DNA of 64,000 nt from JAVVEG01 sp032251455 (lineage in GTDB: Bacteria; Pseudomonadota; Gammaproteobacteria; Pseudomonadales; Pseudohongiellaceae): the NCBI GenBank assembly GCA_032251455.1, contig JAVVEG010000016.1, forward strand, positions 1 through 64,000. The letters are read 5' to 3'. Positions 56,711 through 64,000 of this stretch are shown here, in pieces. Under the pieces are notes generated by a model, which saw nothing but the letters and a program-made list of their open reading frames with translations, did not search any database and was not told the DNA's origin. The translations under genes and the position numbers were made by a program. Within the stretch, counting starts at the first letter, position 1; each line of letters opens with the position of its first letter.

Positions 56711-58225
56711 TTGCTGCTCGATCCTCAAATCTATGAACAGGTCAGACAGCGCCGCGACCCGCATTTCGATGGGAAAATCTTTATTGCAGTGCTGACCACC
56801 GGGATTTACTGTCGTCCGATATGTCCGGTACGCGTCCCCCTGCAGAAAAACATCCAGATCTACAACAGCGCCGCGGCCGCCGCCGAGGCCGGGTTTCGGC
56901 CCTGCCTGCGTTGTCGTCCGGAATCGGCCCCTGGCACAACTGCCAACCCGGGTGCAGATGCCATCGTCAACAAGGCACTGGCCCTGATTGGCAAAGGTGC
57001 CCCTGGAGATACCAATATGGCAGAGCTGGCCAGGTTCTGCCAGATCAGCAGTCGGCAGCTGCACCGGCTCTTCCAGCGACATGTGGGTGCCTCGCCGACA
57101 TCCATTGCTCATACCCGCCGCCTGCACTTCGCCAAGAAACTGATCGACGAGACTTCTCTGGACATGAGCGATATTTGTTACGCTGCCGGTTTTAATTCGG
57201 TGCGGCGTTTCAACAGTGTCATCAAGAACACCTGGCAGAGAAGCCCCATGCAACTGCGCAAGGCAGCCCGGCAGTCAGGCAGCAAGGACTCCAGTGCTGA
57301 TGACTGCCTTGGTTTGAGTCTGAGCTATCGGCCGCCATTCGACTGGAGGGCCATGCTTGAGTTCCTGGCGTATCGTGCAATTCCCGGTGTGGAATCCGTG
57401 AATCCGGCAAGCGGTGAGTACGCCCGCACTGTTGCAATGGCGGATGTCACTGGCGTGATTCGGGTCTGTTTCCACCCTCACGAGCATCATCTGAGGCTTG
57501 AGTTCAACACGGAACTGGCGCCTCATCTGTTCAGTATCGTGCAAGGGGTCAGACAGATGTTTGATCTGGATGCCTGTAGTGATGAGATAGAGCAGCATTT
57601 GTCCCACGATGAACAGTTGAAGCTCATTACCAGCCGTTATCCGGGGATCAGGGTGCCAGGGGCCTGGGAGGGGTTCGAGGTCGCAGTAAGAGCCATTCTG
57701 GGACAACAGGTTTCCGTCAGGGCTGCCACCACCCTTGTGTCCAGACTGGTGCAACGATTGGGCAAGCCCTTGAGCCAGACCTTGCATGAGCCTGCTGCGT
57801 CATCATTGGCTCTGCTTTTTCCCACACCCGCAGTACTTGCGTCGGCAAACATGAATGGCCTGGGGATCACCGGCACCCGCGTTGCTGCCATACAATCATT
57901 GGCCAGACATCTGCATGACGGAGACATCAGGCTGGACGGCAGCATGCCCGACCCGGAAGTCAAACAGCGGCTGTGCCGTATTACGGGTATTGGTGCCTGG
58001 ACGGCTGATTATATTGCCCTGCGGGCATTGCATGATCCCGATGCCCTGCCGGCCGCCGATCTGATTCTGCTCCGTAGCGCAGGGGGTGGGGAGCCGCTGA
58101 GCCCGGCACAACTGCAGGCAAGAGCCAGTACATGGCGTCCCTGGCGGGCGTATGCTGTGCTCAGTCTTTGGCATGATTACAGTAAAATGCTCAGTCATGA
58201 GCGTGACAAACAGGAGCCGGTCTGA
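56711..58225 (+). CDS. Ada-AlkA fusion: methylation-responsive regulator and DNA-3-methyladenine glycosylase
   Basis: About 504 residues. The N-terminal Ada zinc domain has Cys34, Cys38, Cys65 and Cys68 (GIYCRPIC, CLRC), which demethylates phosphotriesters and activates transcription. An AraC-type helix-turn-helix region follows (about 95-185, ELARFCQISSRQLHRLFQRH). The C-terminal AlkA glycosylase has the helix-hairpin-helix ITGIGAWTADYIALRAL and the catalytic Asp in LPAADLILL. The start is uncertain: TTG 56711 fits family length and follows GGAG; GTG 56663 is the alternative. The stop overlaps the next gene (TGATG). Confidence 0.88.
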   Translation: MLLDPQIYEQVRQRRDPHFDGKIFIAVLTTGIYCRPICPVRVPLQKNIQIYNSAAAAAEAGFRPCLRCRPESAPGTTANPGADAIVNKALALIGKGAPGDTNMAELARFCQISSRQLHRLFQRHVGASPTSIAHTRRLHFAKKLIDETSLDMSDICYAAGFNSVRRFNSVIKNTWQRSPMQLRKAARQSGSKDSSADDCLGLSLSYRPPFDWRAMLEFLAYRAIPGVESVNPASGEYARTVAMADVTGVIRVCFHPHEHHLRLEFNTELAPHLFSIVQGVRQMFDLDACSDEIEQHLSHDEQLKLITSRYPGIRVPGAWEGFEVAVRAILGQQVSVRAATTLVSRLVQRLGKPLSQTLHEPAASSLALLFPTPAVLASANMNGLGITGTRVAAIQSLARHLHDGDIRLDGSMPDPEVKQRLCRITGIGAWTADYIALRALHDPDALPAADLILLRSAGGGEPLSPAQLQARASTWRPWRAYAVLSLWHDYSKMLSHERDKQEPV

Positions 58226-58722
58226 TGAAAACCGTGTATTACACCTATATGGAATCCCCGATAGGCAATCTTTTGCTGGCCGGTGATGGCCAGGCACTCA
58301 ATGTCCTGGGTTTCCCCACTGGCAAGGCAGTGCGCAAGCATCAACCGGACTGGCTGCGTCGCAATGAGATGTTCAGACGGGAAAAGGATCAACTGAGCGC
58401 CTATTTTGCCGGTGAGCTACAGCAGTTTGATTTGCCGCTGGCACCCCAGGGCACGGCTTTCCAACAGCTGGTCTGGCAGCAGCTGCAGCGCATTCCCTAT
58501 GGAGAGACCCGCAGCTATGGAGAGATTGCCAACAGCATTGGTCAACCCAGGGCCAGTCGGGCAGTGGGCGCAGCCAATGGCCTCAACCCGATTCCCATCA
58601 TCATTCCCTGCCACCGGGTTATTGGCAGTACCGGCAAGCTGGTTGGTTTTGGCGGCGGTCTGGAGACCAAGGAGCATTTGTTGTCACTGGAACAAGCCGC
58701 ACTGCCTTTTCAATTGGCCTGA
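58225..58722 (+). CDS. ogt: Methylated-DNA-protein-cysteine methyltransferase (Ogt)
   Basis: A 165-residue suicide repair protein that takes the alkyl group from O6-alkylguanine. The acceptor is Cys129 in IPCHRVIG. The recognition helix is PYGETRSYGEIANSIGQPRASRAVG. Its ATG overlaps the Ada-AlkA stop by one base, giving one repair operon in which the Ada regulator probably controls both. Nearby alcohol dehydrogenases produce aldehydes, a possible source of damage. Confidence 0.96.
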   Translation: MKTVYYTYMESPIGNLLLAGDGQALNVLGFPTGKAVRKHQPDWLRRNEMFRREKDQLSAYFAGELQQFDLPLAPQGTAFQQLVWQQLQRIPYGETRSYGEIANSIGQPRASRAVGAANGLNPIPIIIPCHRVIGSTGKLVGFGGGLETKEHLLSLEQAALPFQLA

Positions 58723-58809
58723 ATTGCCTAATGCTGACCGTCGCCTAAGCCTCGGGACTGCGATAGACTTGCACAGTCCTGATATACCCTTGAATGATGA
58801 GAGTAAAAC

Positions 58810-59730
58810 ATGAACAGACAGTTGAAGAAAATATTGCTGGTGGCCATGCTGCTTGGTATAGCCGGCACCCTGCAGGCCGCAGAATTGCGCCTGGTTCGTT
58901 TCGGTGCCATTGGCGCCGAAAAGCCGGGCATTCTCGATACAGCCGGGCGTTTGCATGATGTGTCGAGCGTAGTGCCCGACTGGACACCCGAGCAACTGAC
59001 CGAGGACAATCTTGATCGAATCGCCGCACTGGATCTGAATGATTTCCCGGTAGTTGCGGGCAATCCCCGGCTTGGAGTGCCGCTGAGCGGCATCGGCAAG
59101 ATCATTGCGGTCGGCTTCAATTATGTCAATCATGCTGCGGAAATGGCTACCGAGTTACCTACCGAGCCATTGATTTTCATGAAGGCCATCACTGCCCTTT
59201 CCGGCCCCTTTGATCCGGTCATCAAACCCCGTGGGGGTGATCGTCTGGATTATGAATCCGAGCTGGTTGTTGTGATCGGCCGCCATGCCCGCTATGTTGC
59301 CGAAGCAGAGGCCTTCGACTACATAGCGGGTTATACAGTGGGGCATGATGTGTCGGAGCGGGCGTTCCAAAGAGACCGGGGCGGCCAGTTCGTCAAGGGC
59401 AAGAGTGCCGATACCTTTGCCCCGGTAGGGCCTTACCTGGTCAGCCGGGATGCTGTCAAAAATGTGCAGAACCTGGCCATCTGGTCCGAGGTCAACGGGC
59501 AGATGAGACAGCAGGGCAATACTGCCGACATGGTCTTTGGGGTGGCGCATCTGGTCAGTTACATCAGTCAGTTCATGAGCCTGAGCCCGGGCGATCTGAT
59601 TTTTACCGGAACGCCGGCGGGTGTTGGTGACGGGATGGTGCCACCGCAATACCTGCGTCCCGGAGATGTGGTGCGGCTTGGCATCGAAGGGCTTGGAGAG
59701 CAGCGGCAGACCATTGCGCCTTCGCCCTGA
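58810..59730 (+). CDS. Exported fumarylacetoacetate hydrolase family protein
   Basis: A 306-residue FAH-fold protein, normally cytoplasmic, with an unusual signal peptide (1-23, KKILLVAMLLGIAGTLQAA). The divalent metal motif DYESELVVVIG is present, as are the FNYVNHAAE and GTPAGVGDG loops. ATG 58810 follows a usable AGAGTAAAAC site. The reaction may be hydrolysis of an acylpyruvate, decarboxylation or isomerisation of an oxo-acid in the periplasm. Substrate unknown. Confidence 0.85.
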   Translation: MNRQLKKILLVAMLLGIAGTLQAAELRLVRFGAIGAEKPGILDTAGRLHDVSSVVPDWTPEQLTEDNLDRIAALDLNDFPVVAGNPRLGVPLSGIGKIIAVGFNYVNHAAEMATELPTEPLIFMKAITALSGPFDPVIKPRGGDRLDYESELVVVIGRHARYVAEAEAFDYIAGYTVGHDVSERAFQRDRGGQFVKGKSADTFAPVGPYLVSRDAVKNVQNLAIWSEVNGQMRQQGNTADMVFGVAHLVSYISQFMSLSPGDLIFTGTPAGVGDGMVPPQYLRPGDVVRLGIEGLGEQRQTIAPSP

Positions 59731-59748
59731 CAGCGGGCAGGGGCGAGG

Positions 59749-59769
59749 ACAGGGACGAGATGTCCCTGT
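59749..59769. other. Perfect hairpin between FAH and the next gene
   Basis: Eight-base perfect stem ACAGGGAC and GTCCCTGT with the loop GAGAT. No U-rich tract follows, so it is not a standard terminator; a processing hairpin or small palindromic repeat is possible. Confidence 0.55.
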
Positions 59770-59839
59770 ACGGATAATACTGGTATCCCGCGATCAGCAG
59801 AGTTATAAAGAGCGTGAATTCACTCCCAAGGAGGCTGTC

Positions 59840-60844
59840 ATGAAGCCTGGTTTCTTGCATATTGGCCCAATCCTCTTGTTGCTGCCTCTTGCCGGCATGG
59901 CGGCAGAGCCAGCCTGGACACCGCCGCTGAATGAATTCGGCCAGCCGGATCTGCAGGGACTCTGGTCAATTGCCACCCAAACCGATCTGGAACGGGCGGA
60001 ACGATTCGGCGGCAAGCTGGTCATTACCGCTGATGAGGCGGCGATAATCGAAAGTCGGGTCGCGGCCCGCAATGCGGCCAGCAATCAACCCAGTGACCCG
60101 AATCGGGAAGCGCCCGAGGCTGGCAACAATGTGGGCGGCTACAACACCTTCTGGATGGATCCGGGAGACAGGCTTGCTGTAGTCAATGGCGAGATACGGA
60201 CCTCCATCATCGTCGATCCGGCCAATGGCCAGTTACCCTACAGCGAACAGGGCAGGGAAAATCTGCGCCAAGCCATGATCCGGCGACAATCCTATGACGG
60301 GCCGGAAGTGCGCCCCCTGGGCGAGCGCTGTGTTGTCGGTTTTGGCTCAACCGCAGGCCCGCCCAAATTGCCGGTGCTGTACAACAACAACTCGCAGATC
60401 ATCCAGAGCAAAGACTATGTCGTGCTGTTGGCAGAGATGAACCATGATGCCAGGATCATCCGGCTCAACGACAGCCATCAGAACCCGCCGTTCAACCCCT
60501 GGCTGGGTGATTCCATCGGCCATTACGAAGGCAATACCCTGGTAGTGGAAACCACCAATTTTCATCCGCAGCAAAGCATGCGTTCCTCGCTTGACCATCG
60601 CTTCTACGGGGCGGCGGACATGCAGGTGACCGAGCGTTTTACCCGTGTCAGTGACGATGTCATTCTCTATCAGTTCACCGTGAATGACCCGGAAAACTAT
60701 ACCCAGCCCTGGAGTGGGGAGTTGCCCATGAACCGGTCCGGAGAAAGACTTTTTGAATACGCCTGCCATGAAGGCAATTATGCCCTGCCGGGAATTCTGG
60801 CCGGTGCCAGGGTGGCCGAAAAGGACGAATCAGAGGCACGCTGA
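59840..60844 (+). CDS. Secreted protein of unknown function
   Basis: A 334-residue protein with a signal peptide (about 1-21, GPILLLLPLAGMAAEP). The mature protein opens with NEFGQPDLQGLWSIATQTDLERAERFGGK, a pattern shared by a widespread family of uncharacterised secreted proteins, and continues with GLP/YNNNSQIIQSKDYVVLL and WLGDSIGHYEGNTLVVETTNF. No catalytic motif is recognised. AAGGAGG lies five bases before ATG 59840, the best ribosome site in this stretch. It may share a transcript with the MATE gene 27 bases downstream. Confidence 0.8.
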   Translation: MKPGFLHIGPILLLLPLAGMAAEPAWTPPLNEFGQPDLQGLWSIATQTDLERAERFGGKLVITADEAAIIESRVAARNAASNQPSDPNREAPEAGNNVGGYNTFWMDPGDRLAVVNGEIRTSIIVDPANGQLPYSEQGRENLRQAMIRRQSYDGPEVRPLGERCVVGFGSTAGPPKLPVLYNNNSQIIQSKDYVVLLAEMNHDARIIRLNDSHQNPPFNPWLGDSIGHYEGNTLVVETTNFHPQQSMRSSLDHRFYGAADMQVTERFTRVSDDVILYQFTVNDPENYTQPWSGELPMNRSGERLFEYACHEGNYALPGILAGARVAEKDESEAR

Positions 60845-60871
60845 CGGCAGTATTTTCCTGTAAGAGGATTC

Positions 60872-62275
60872 ATGTTCCCCGAAAAAATACGCACGGGCTT
60901 CAGCCTGTTGCGCCAGGCTTTGCTTGGCAATTCAAGCATCAACTATACCGAAGGCTCCATTGCCAGGGCCACGTTTCTGCTGGCTGTGCCGATGATTCTG
61001 GAAATGGCCATGGAATCGGTTTTTGCCATTGTCGATATATTCTTCGTGGCGGGACTGGGCACAGAGGCTGTCGCCACAGTAGGGCTGACCGAAGCAGTGA
61101 TTACTCTGTTGTATGCCCTGGCCATTGGGCTCAGCATGGGCACGACGGCACTGGTTGCCCGCCGGATTGGCGAGAACCGGCCAGAGGCTGCCGCAGTGGT
61201 GGCAGGGCAGGCGATCTGGGTGGGGCTCGCTGTCGCCCTGGTCGTGGGAGTTATTGGACTTTTTCATGCTGCCGATATTCTGCGCCTGATGGGGGCAGAC
61301 ACTGCCGTCATTGCTGCCGGGACAAACTACACGACCATCATGCTGGGCGGCAGTTTTACCATTGTCTTTCTGTTTCTCAACAATGCCATCTTTCGTGGCG
61401 CCGGTGATGCCAGCATTGCCATGCGCTCGCTGGTTCTGGCCAACAGCATCAATATCGTGCTCGATCCCTGCCTGATTTATGGCTGGGGCGTCTTCCCTGA
61501 AATGGGCGTGACCGGGGCAGCGGTGGCAACCAATATTGGCCGAGGTGTCGGGGTGCTGTACCAACTGTATTATCTGTGCGCCAGCAACCGCCGGATTCAA
61601 CTGCATTGGCATGACCTGCGCGCCCGGGTGCAGGTGATTGTCAGCCTGTGCAGAATTTCAGCCGGAGGAATTGCCCAGTTTCTGATTGCCACCGCCAGCT
61701 GGGTCTTTCTGATGCGTCTGGTGTCCCAGTTTGGCAGCGATGCCATTGCCGGGTATACCATTGCGGTCAGAATCATCATGTTTGTCATTCTGCCAGCCTG
61801 GGGCCTGAGCAATGCCGTGGCCACCCTGGTCGGCCAGAATCTGGGTGCCGGCAAGCTTGAGCGTGCCGAGAGCACGGTCTGGCAGATAGGCAAGTATAAT
61901 CTGGCCTATATGGCCCTGGCAGCTGTGCTGATTCTGATTGCGCCGCAGTGGGTGATGGAGTTTTTTACCAGCGAACTGTCAGTCATCAGCAATGGCATAC
62001 AAGGTTTGCAGATCATGGCTTACGGCTTTGTGGCCATGGCCATTGGCATGGTGGTGGTGCAGGCCTTCAATGGGGCTGGCGACACCATGACTCCAACCTG
62101 GATCAATGGTTTCTGTTTCTGGCTGGTACAGATTCCGCTGGCCTATGCCCTGACCATGCTGGCCGGGTGGGGGCCAGAGGGCGTTTTCTGGTCCATCTTT
62201 ACAGCAGAGACACTGATGAGTATTGTAGGCGTCGCGCTATTCATGCGCGGTCGCTGGAAATATCAGGCCGTCTGA
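60872..62275 (+). CDS. MATE family efflux transporter
   Basis: A 467-residue inner-membrane drug or metabolite antiporter with twelve predicted helices in two bundles. It begins YTEGSIARATFLLAVPMILEMAMESVFAIVDIFFV, the MATE start, and contains LSMGTTALVARRIGE and the second-half repeat GLSNAVATLVGQNLGAG. Substrate unknown. It has no regulator gene next to it. Confidence 0.92.
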   Translation: MFPEKIRTGFSLLRQALLGNSSINYTEGSIARATFLLAVPMILEMAMESVFAIVDIFFVAGLGTEAVATVGLTEAVITLLYALAIGLSMGTTALVARRIGENRPEAAAVVAGQAIWVGLAVALVVGVIGLFHAADILRLMGADTAVIAAGTNYTTIMLGGSFTIVFLFLNNAIFRGAGDASIAMRSLVLANSINIVLDPCLIYGWGVFPEMGVTGAAVATNIGRGVGVLYQLYYLCASNRRIQLHWHDLRARVQVIVSLCRISAGGIAQFLIATASWVFLMRLVSQFGSDAIAGYTIAVRIIMFVILPAWGLSNAVATLVGQNLGAGKLERAESTVWQIGKYNLAYMALAAVLILIAPQWVMEFFTSELSVISNGIQGLQIMAYGFVAMAIGMVVVQAFNGAGDTMTPTWINGFCFWLVQIPLAYALTMLAGWGPEGVFWSIFTAETLMSIVGVALFMRGRWKYQAV

Positions 62276-62323
62276 ATTGAGCGTACCAACACGATTTTGA
62301 ATCAAGCAAGGCAGTAAAAACAC

Positions 62324-63298
62324 ATGCAGAGCAGTCAGCAACACATCATCATGAACATCGTGCACTGGCTGCAGGCCGGCAAGCCGGTCTGGTTGTGTAC
62401 CATTACCAGGACCTGGGGCTCTTCGCCGCGTCCGGTTGGTGCCATGATGGCCTGTACCCTGGATGGGGAGCTGGCGGGTTCGATTTCCGGCGGCTGTATT
62501 GAAGAGGATTTTCTGCAGCAGCTGCGTGATGGCAGCCTGAAACAGGATTATGACGCCCAGGGTGGGAAACCGATGCTGGTCAAATACGGTATCAGTGCCG
62601 AAGAGGCCGCCCGTCTGCGCCTGCCTTGTGGCGGACAGCTGCATGTCTTGCTGGAATATATTCAACCGCTGGCCTCAAACCTTGAGGTGTTTGTCAGTTT
62701 GCAGAATGCGCTGGATAATCATCGCCGGGTCAGCCGAGTGCTGGAGCTGTCTTCCGGAGCCATCAGTTGGCGCGACAGTGCCGCGGATGAGGCAGTGCTG
62801 ATCAGTGATGAGCAACTGATTCACGGTCTCAGCCCACAGTACCGCTTGTTGCTGCTGGGTGCAGGCGATGTGGCAAGGTACGTGGCCGAGATGGCCATTG
62901 CACTGGATTATGAGGTGACCCTGTGTGATCCACGCCCGGCTTATCTGGAGAACTGGCATGTCGATGGGGTGCAGTTAAGTGCAGAGTTGCCCGATGATCT
63001 GGTGCGCGAACGCTTCAGCAACCCCTACAGCGGCATCATCGCCCTGGCCCATGATCCTAGAGTGGACGACATGGCGCTGATGGAAGCTCTGCAAACGGAT
63101 GCGTTTTATGTGGGGGCAATGGGTTCGGTCAAAACCTCGGCCAACCGGCGCTTGCGCCTGCCTGAACTGGGCTTGAGTACAGAGCAGATTGAGCGCCTGC
63201 ATGCGCCGATAGGGTTTGCCATCGGCAGCAAAACTCCGGCGGAAATTGCTATTTCCGTCATGGCAGAGGTGACGGCGGTCAGGCACGGTTGTCGCTGA
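62324..63298 (+). CDS. XdhC family protein
   Basis: A 324-residue member of the XdhC/CoxI family, which inserts the sulfurated molybdenum cofactor into xanthine-dehydrogenase-type enzymes. The N-terminal part has TRTWGSSPRPVGAMMA and GSISGGCIEEDFL. The C-terminal Rossmann-like part has LLLLGAGDVARYVAEMA, ALAHDPRVDD, YVGAMGSVKTSANRR and IGFAIGSKTPAEIAISVMAE. No molybdenum hydroxylase is in view, so its partner lies elsewhere or the role differs. Confidence 0.9.
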   Translation: MQSSQQHIIMNIVHWLQAGKPVWLCTITRTWGSSPRPVGAMMACTLDGELAGSISGGCIEEDFLQQLRDGSLKQDYDAQGGKPMLVKYGISAEEAARLRLPCGGQLHVLLEYIQPLASNLEVFVSLQNALDNHRRVSRVLELSSGAISWRDSAADEAVLISDEQLIHGLSPQYRLLLLGAGDVARYVAEMAIALDYEVTLCDPRPAYLENWHVDGVQLSAELPDDLVRERFSNPYSGIIALAHDPRVDDMALMEALQTDAFYVGAMGSVKTSANRRLRLPELGLSTEQIERLHAPIGFAIGSKTPAEIAISVMAEVTAVRHGCR

Positions 63299-63345
63299 GG
63301 ATTTGCGTAGCTGTTGCCGCGCAGGACTACTCAGGACCTCTCTGC

Positions 63346-63966
63346 TCAGGACTCGGCACCATACTCCGTATCGTAATCTTCCATGGCGGCCTCGATGACC
63401 ACTTTGGCATGGTCGTAACCGTAGGCTTCTCCAATCGACACCTTGCTTTCTTCACCCGGCACCAGTTTGTAGGTCAGGAAATAATGCCGCATCCGCTCGA
63501 TCAGTGCCGGTGGCAGTTGGTTCAGATCATCCAGGTCGCCGAAGAAGGGATCGTTTTCCAGCACGGCAATGATCTTGTCATCGGCCTCACCCCCGTCGAG
63601 CATGGGCAAACCGCCGACAACACGGGCGTTGAGAATGATTTCCGTCTTGGAAATGGGGCGCTCGCTGATGACGCAGATATCCAGCGGGTCACCATCACCG
63701 CGGGTGGCTTCTGCCATCAAGGCGCCAACACGCGCCCCGCAGTAAGTGCGCGGGATAAAACCATACAGGGTGGGATGTTGTGAGGATGAACGCTGGGGGC
63801 GGTCGACACGCAGATAGCCGGTGGTCTTGTCCACTTCGTACTTGACCAGATCAAAGGGGCAGATTTCGATGAAGGCATTCACCACACGCGGTGCCTGTTG
63901 TCCGACTTCCAGGCCATGCCAGGGGTGTGGACGCCAGCGATAAAAAGGGTTGGGGAATTTTTTCAT
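63346..63966 (-). CDS. ppa: Inorganic pyrophosphatase (family I)
   Basis: A 206-residue cytoplasmic enzyme that hydrolyses pyrophosphate. The metal-binding motif is DGDPLDICV, with KYEVDKTTGYLRVDR and YGFIPRTYCG as further signatures. AGGAAG precedes ATG 63966. It is convergent with xdhC, with 47 bases between their ends. Longer than the E. coli enzyme (176 residues), like the extended family I proteins of marine Gammaproteobacteria. Confidence 0.93.
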   Translation of the reverse strand: MKKFPNPFYRWRPHPWHGLEVGQQAPRVVNAFIEICPFDLVKYEVDKTTGYLRVDRPQRSSSQHPTLYGFIPRTYCGARVGALMAEATRGDGDPLDICVISERPISKTEIILNARVVGGLPMLDGGEADDKIIAVLENDPFFGDLDDLNQLPPALIERMRHYFLTYKLVPGEESKVSIGEAYGYDHAKVVIEAAMEDYDTEYGAES

Positions 63967-64000
63967 TTAATAAATCTTCCTGTAAGGAAAAGGCGCGCAT

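Overview
The window is about 64 kb of one strand of a draft gammaproteobacterial chromosome, judged by gene content and protein similarity. A 100-base N run inside purK shows that it is a scaffold, possibly metagenome-derived. The metabolic content (PQQ dehydrogenases, a SLC13-type carrier, lipoprotein peptidases and acylases, SelD/SelU, acyl-CoA ligase, secreted proteins of unknown role) fits an aerobic aquatic or marine heterotroph. I cannot name the genus from sequence alone. No rRNA, tRNA or CRISPR array was seen.

Region 1 (1-12.5 kb, all + strand) is a defence island built on a type I restriction-modification locus. It runs hsdM (5' end outside the window), DUF1016/YhcG nuclease, ORF6N chimera, hsdS, RloC-like anticodon nuclease, unknown 184-aa protein, internally deleted RhuM-Fic protein, Fic AMP-transferase-like protein, hsdR, then a RhuM remnant. 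From hsdS to the Fic gene, neighbouring genes overlap by ATGA, so the island looks like one translationally coupled operon. The last 216 bases of hsdM recur three times. Each copy ends exactly at, and supplies the ribosome binding site for, the next gene (DUF1016, ORF6N, hsdS). A 366-base block with a MITE-like element is perfectly repeated 1012 bases apart. This looks like cargo insertion between hsdM and hsdS with regeneration of the hsdM tail each time.

Region 2 (12.5-18.5 kb) returns to core genes: a chalcone-isomerase-like secreted protein, purE-purK (gapped), a marR-emrA-emrB drug-efflux operon on the minus strand with a palindromic operator, and a MaoC-like dehydratase.

Region 3 (18.4-26.8 kb, minus strand) is a surface-carbohydrate block: a secreted GH26-like glycosidase, a two-module glycosyltransferase, a PIG-L deacetylase/GT2/coiled-coil fusion, and a DUF6351 exported protein.

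Region 4 (27-39.7 kb) holds a SLC13 carrier, a penicillin-acylase-type lipoprotein, an APC amino-acid permease, a Tat-exported HisC-like aminotransferase overlapped by a MASE1-GGDEF diguanylate cyclase, an M28 peptidase, selU-selD (2-selenouridine in tRNA) and a DUF1295 membrane protein.

Region 5 (39.9-52.3 kb) has an acyl-CoA ligase, an M19 dipeptidase lipoprotein, a DUF4399 protein, a FabH-like ketosynthase and a class C beta-lactamase-like hydrolase on the plus strand. These face a minus-strand run of ilvD, corA, Tat-exported aldo/keto reductase, Npt-like nucleotide/MFS carrier and a Ca/Na antiporter.

Region 6 (52.5-64 kb) pairs two PQQ quinohemoproteins (polyvinyl-alcohol-dehydrogenase-like and methanol/ethanol type) with a coupled Ada-AlkA/Ogt alkylation-repair pair, an exported FAH-family protein, an unnamed secreted protein, a MATE pump, XdhC and inorganic pyrophosphatase.
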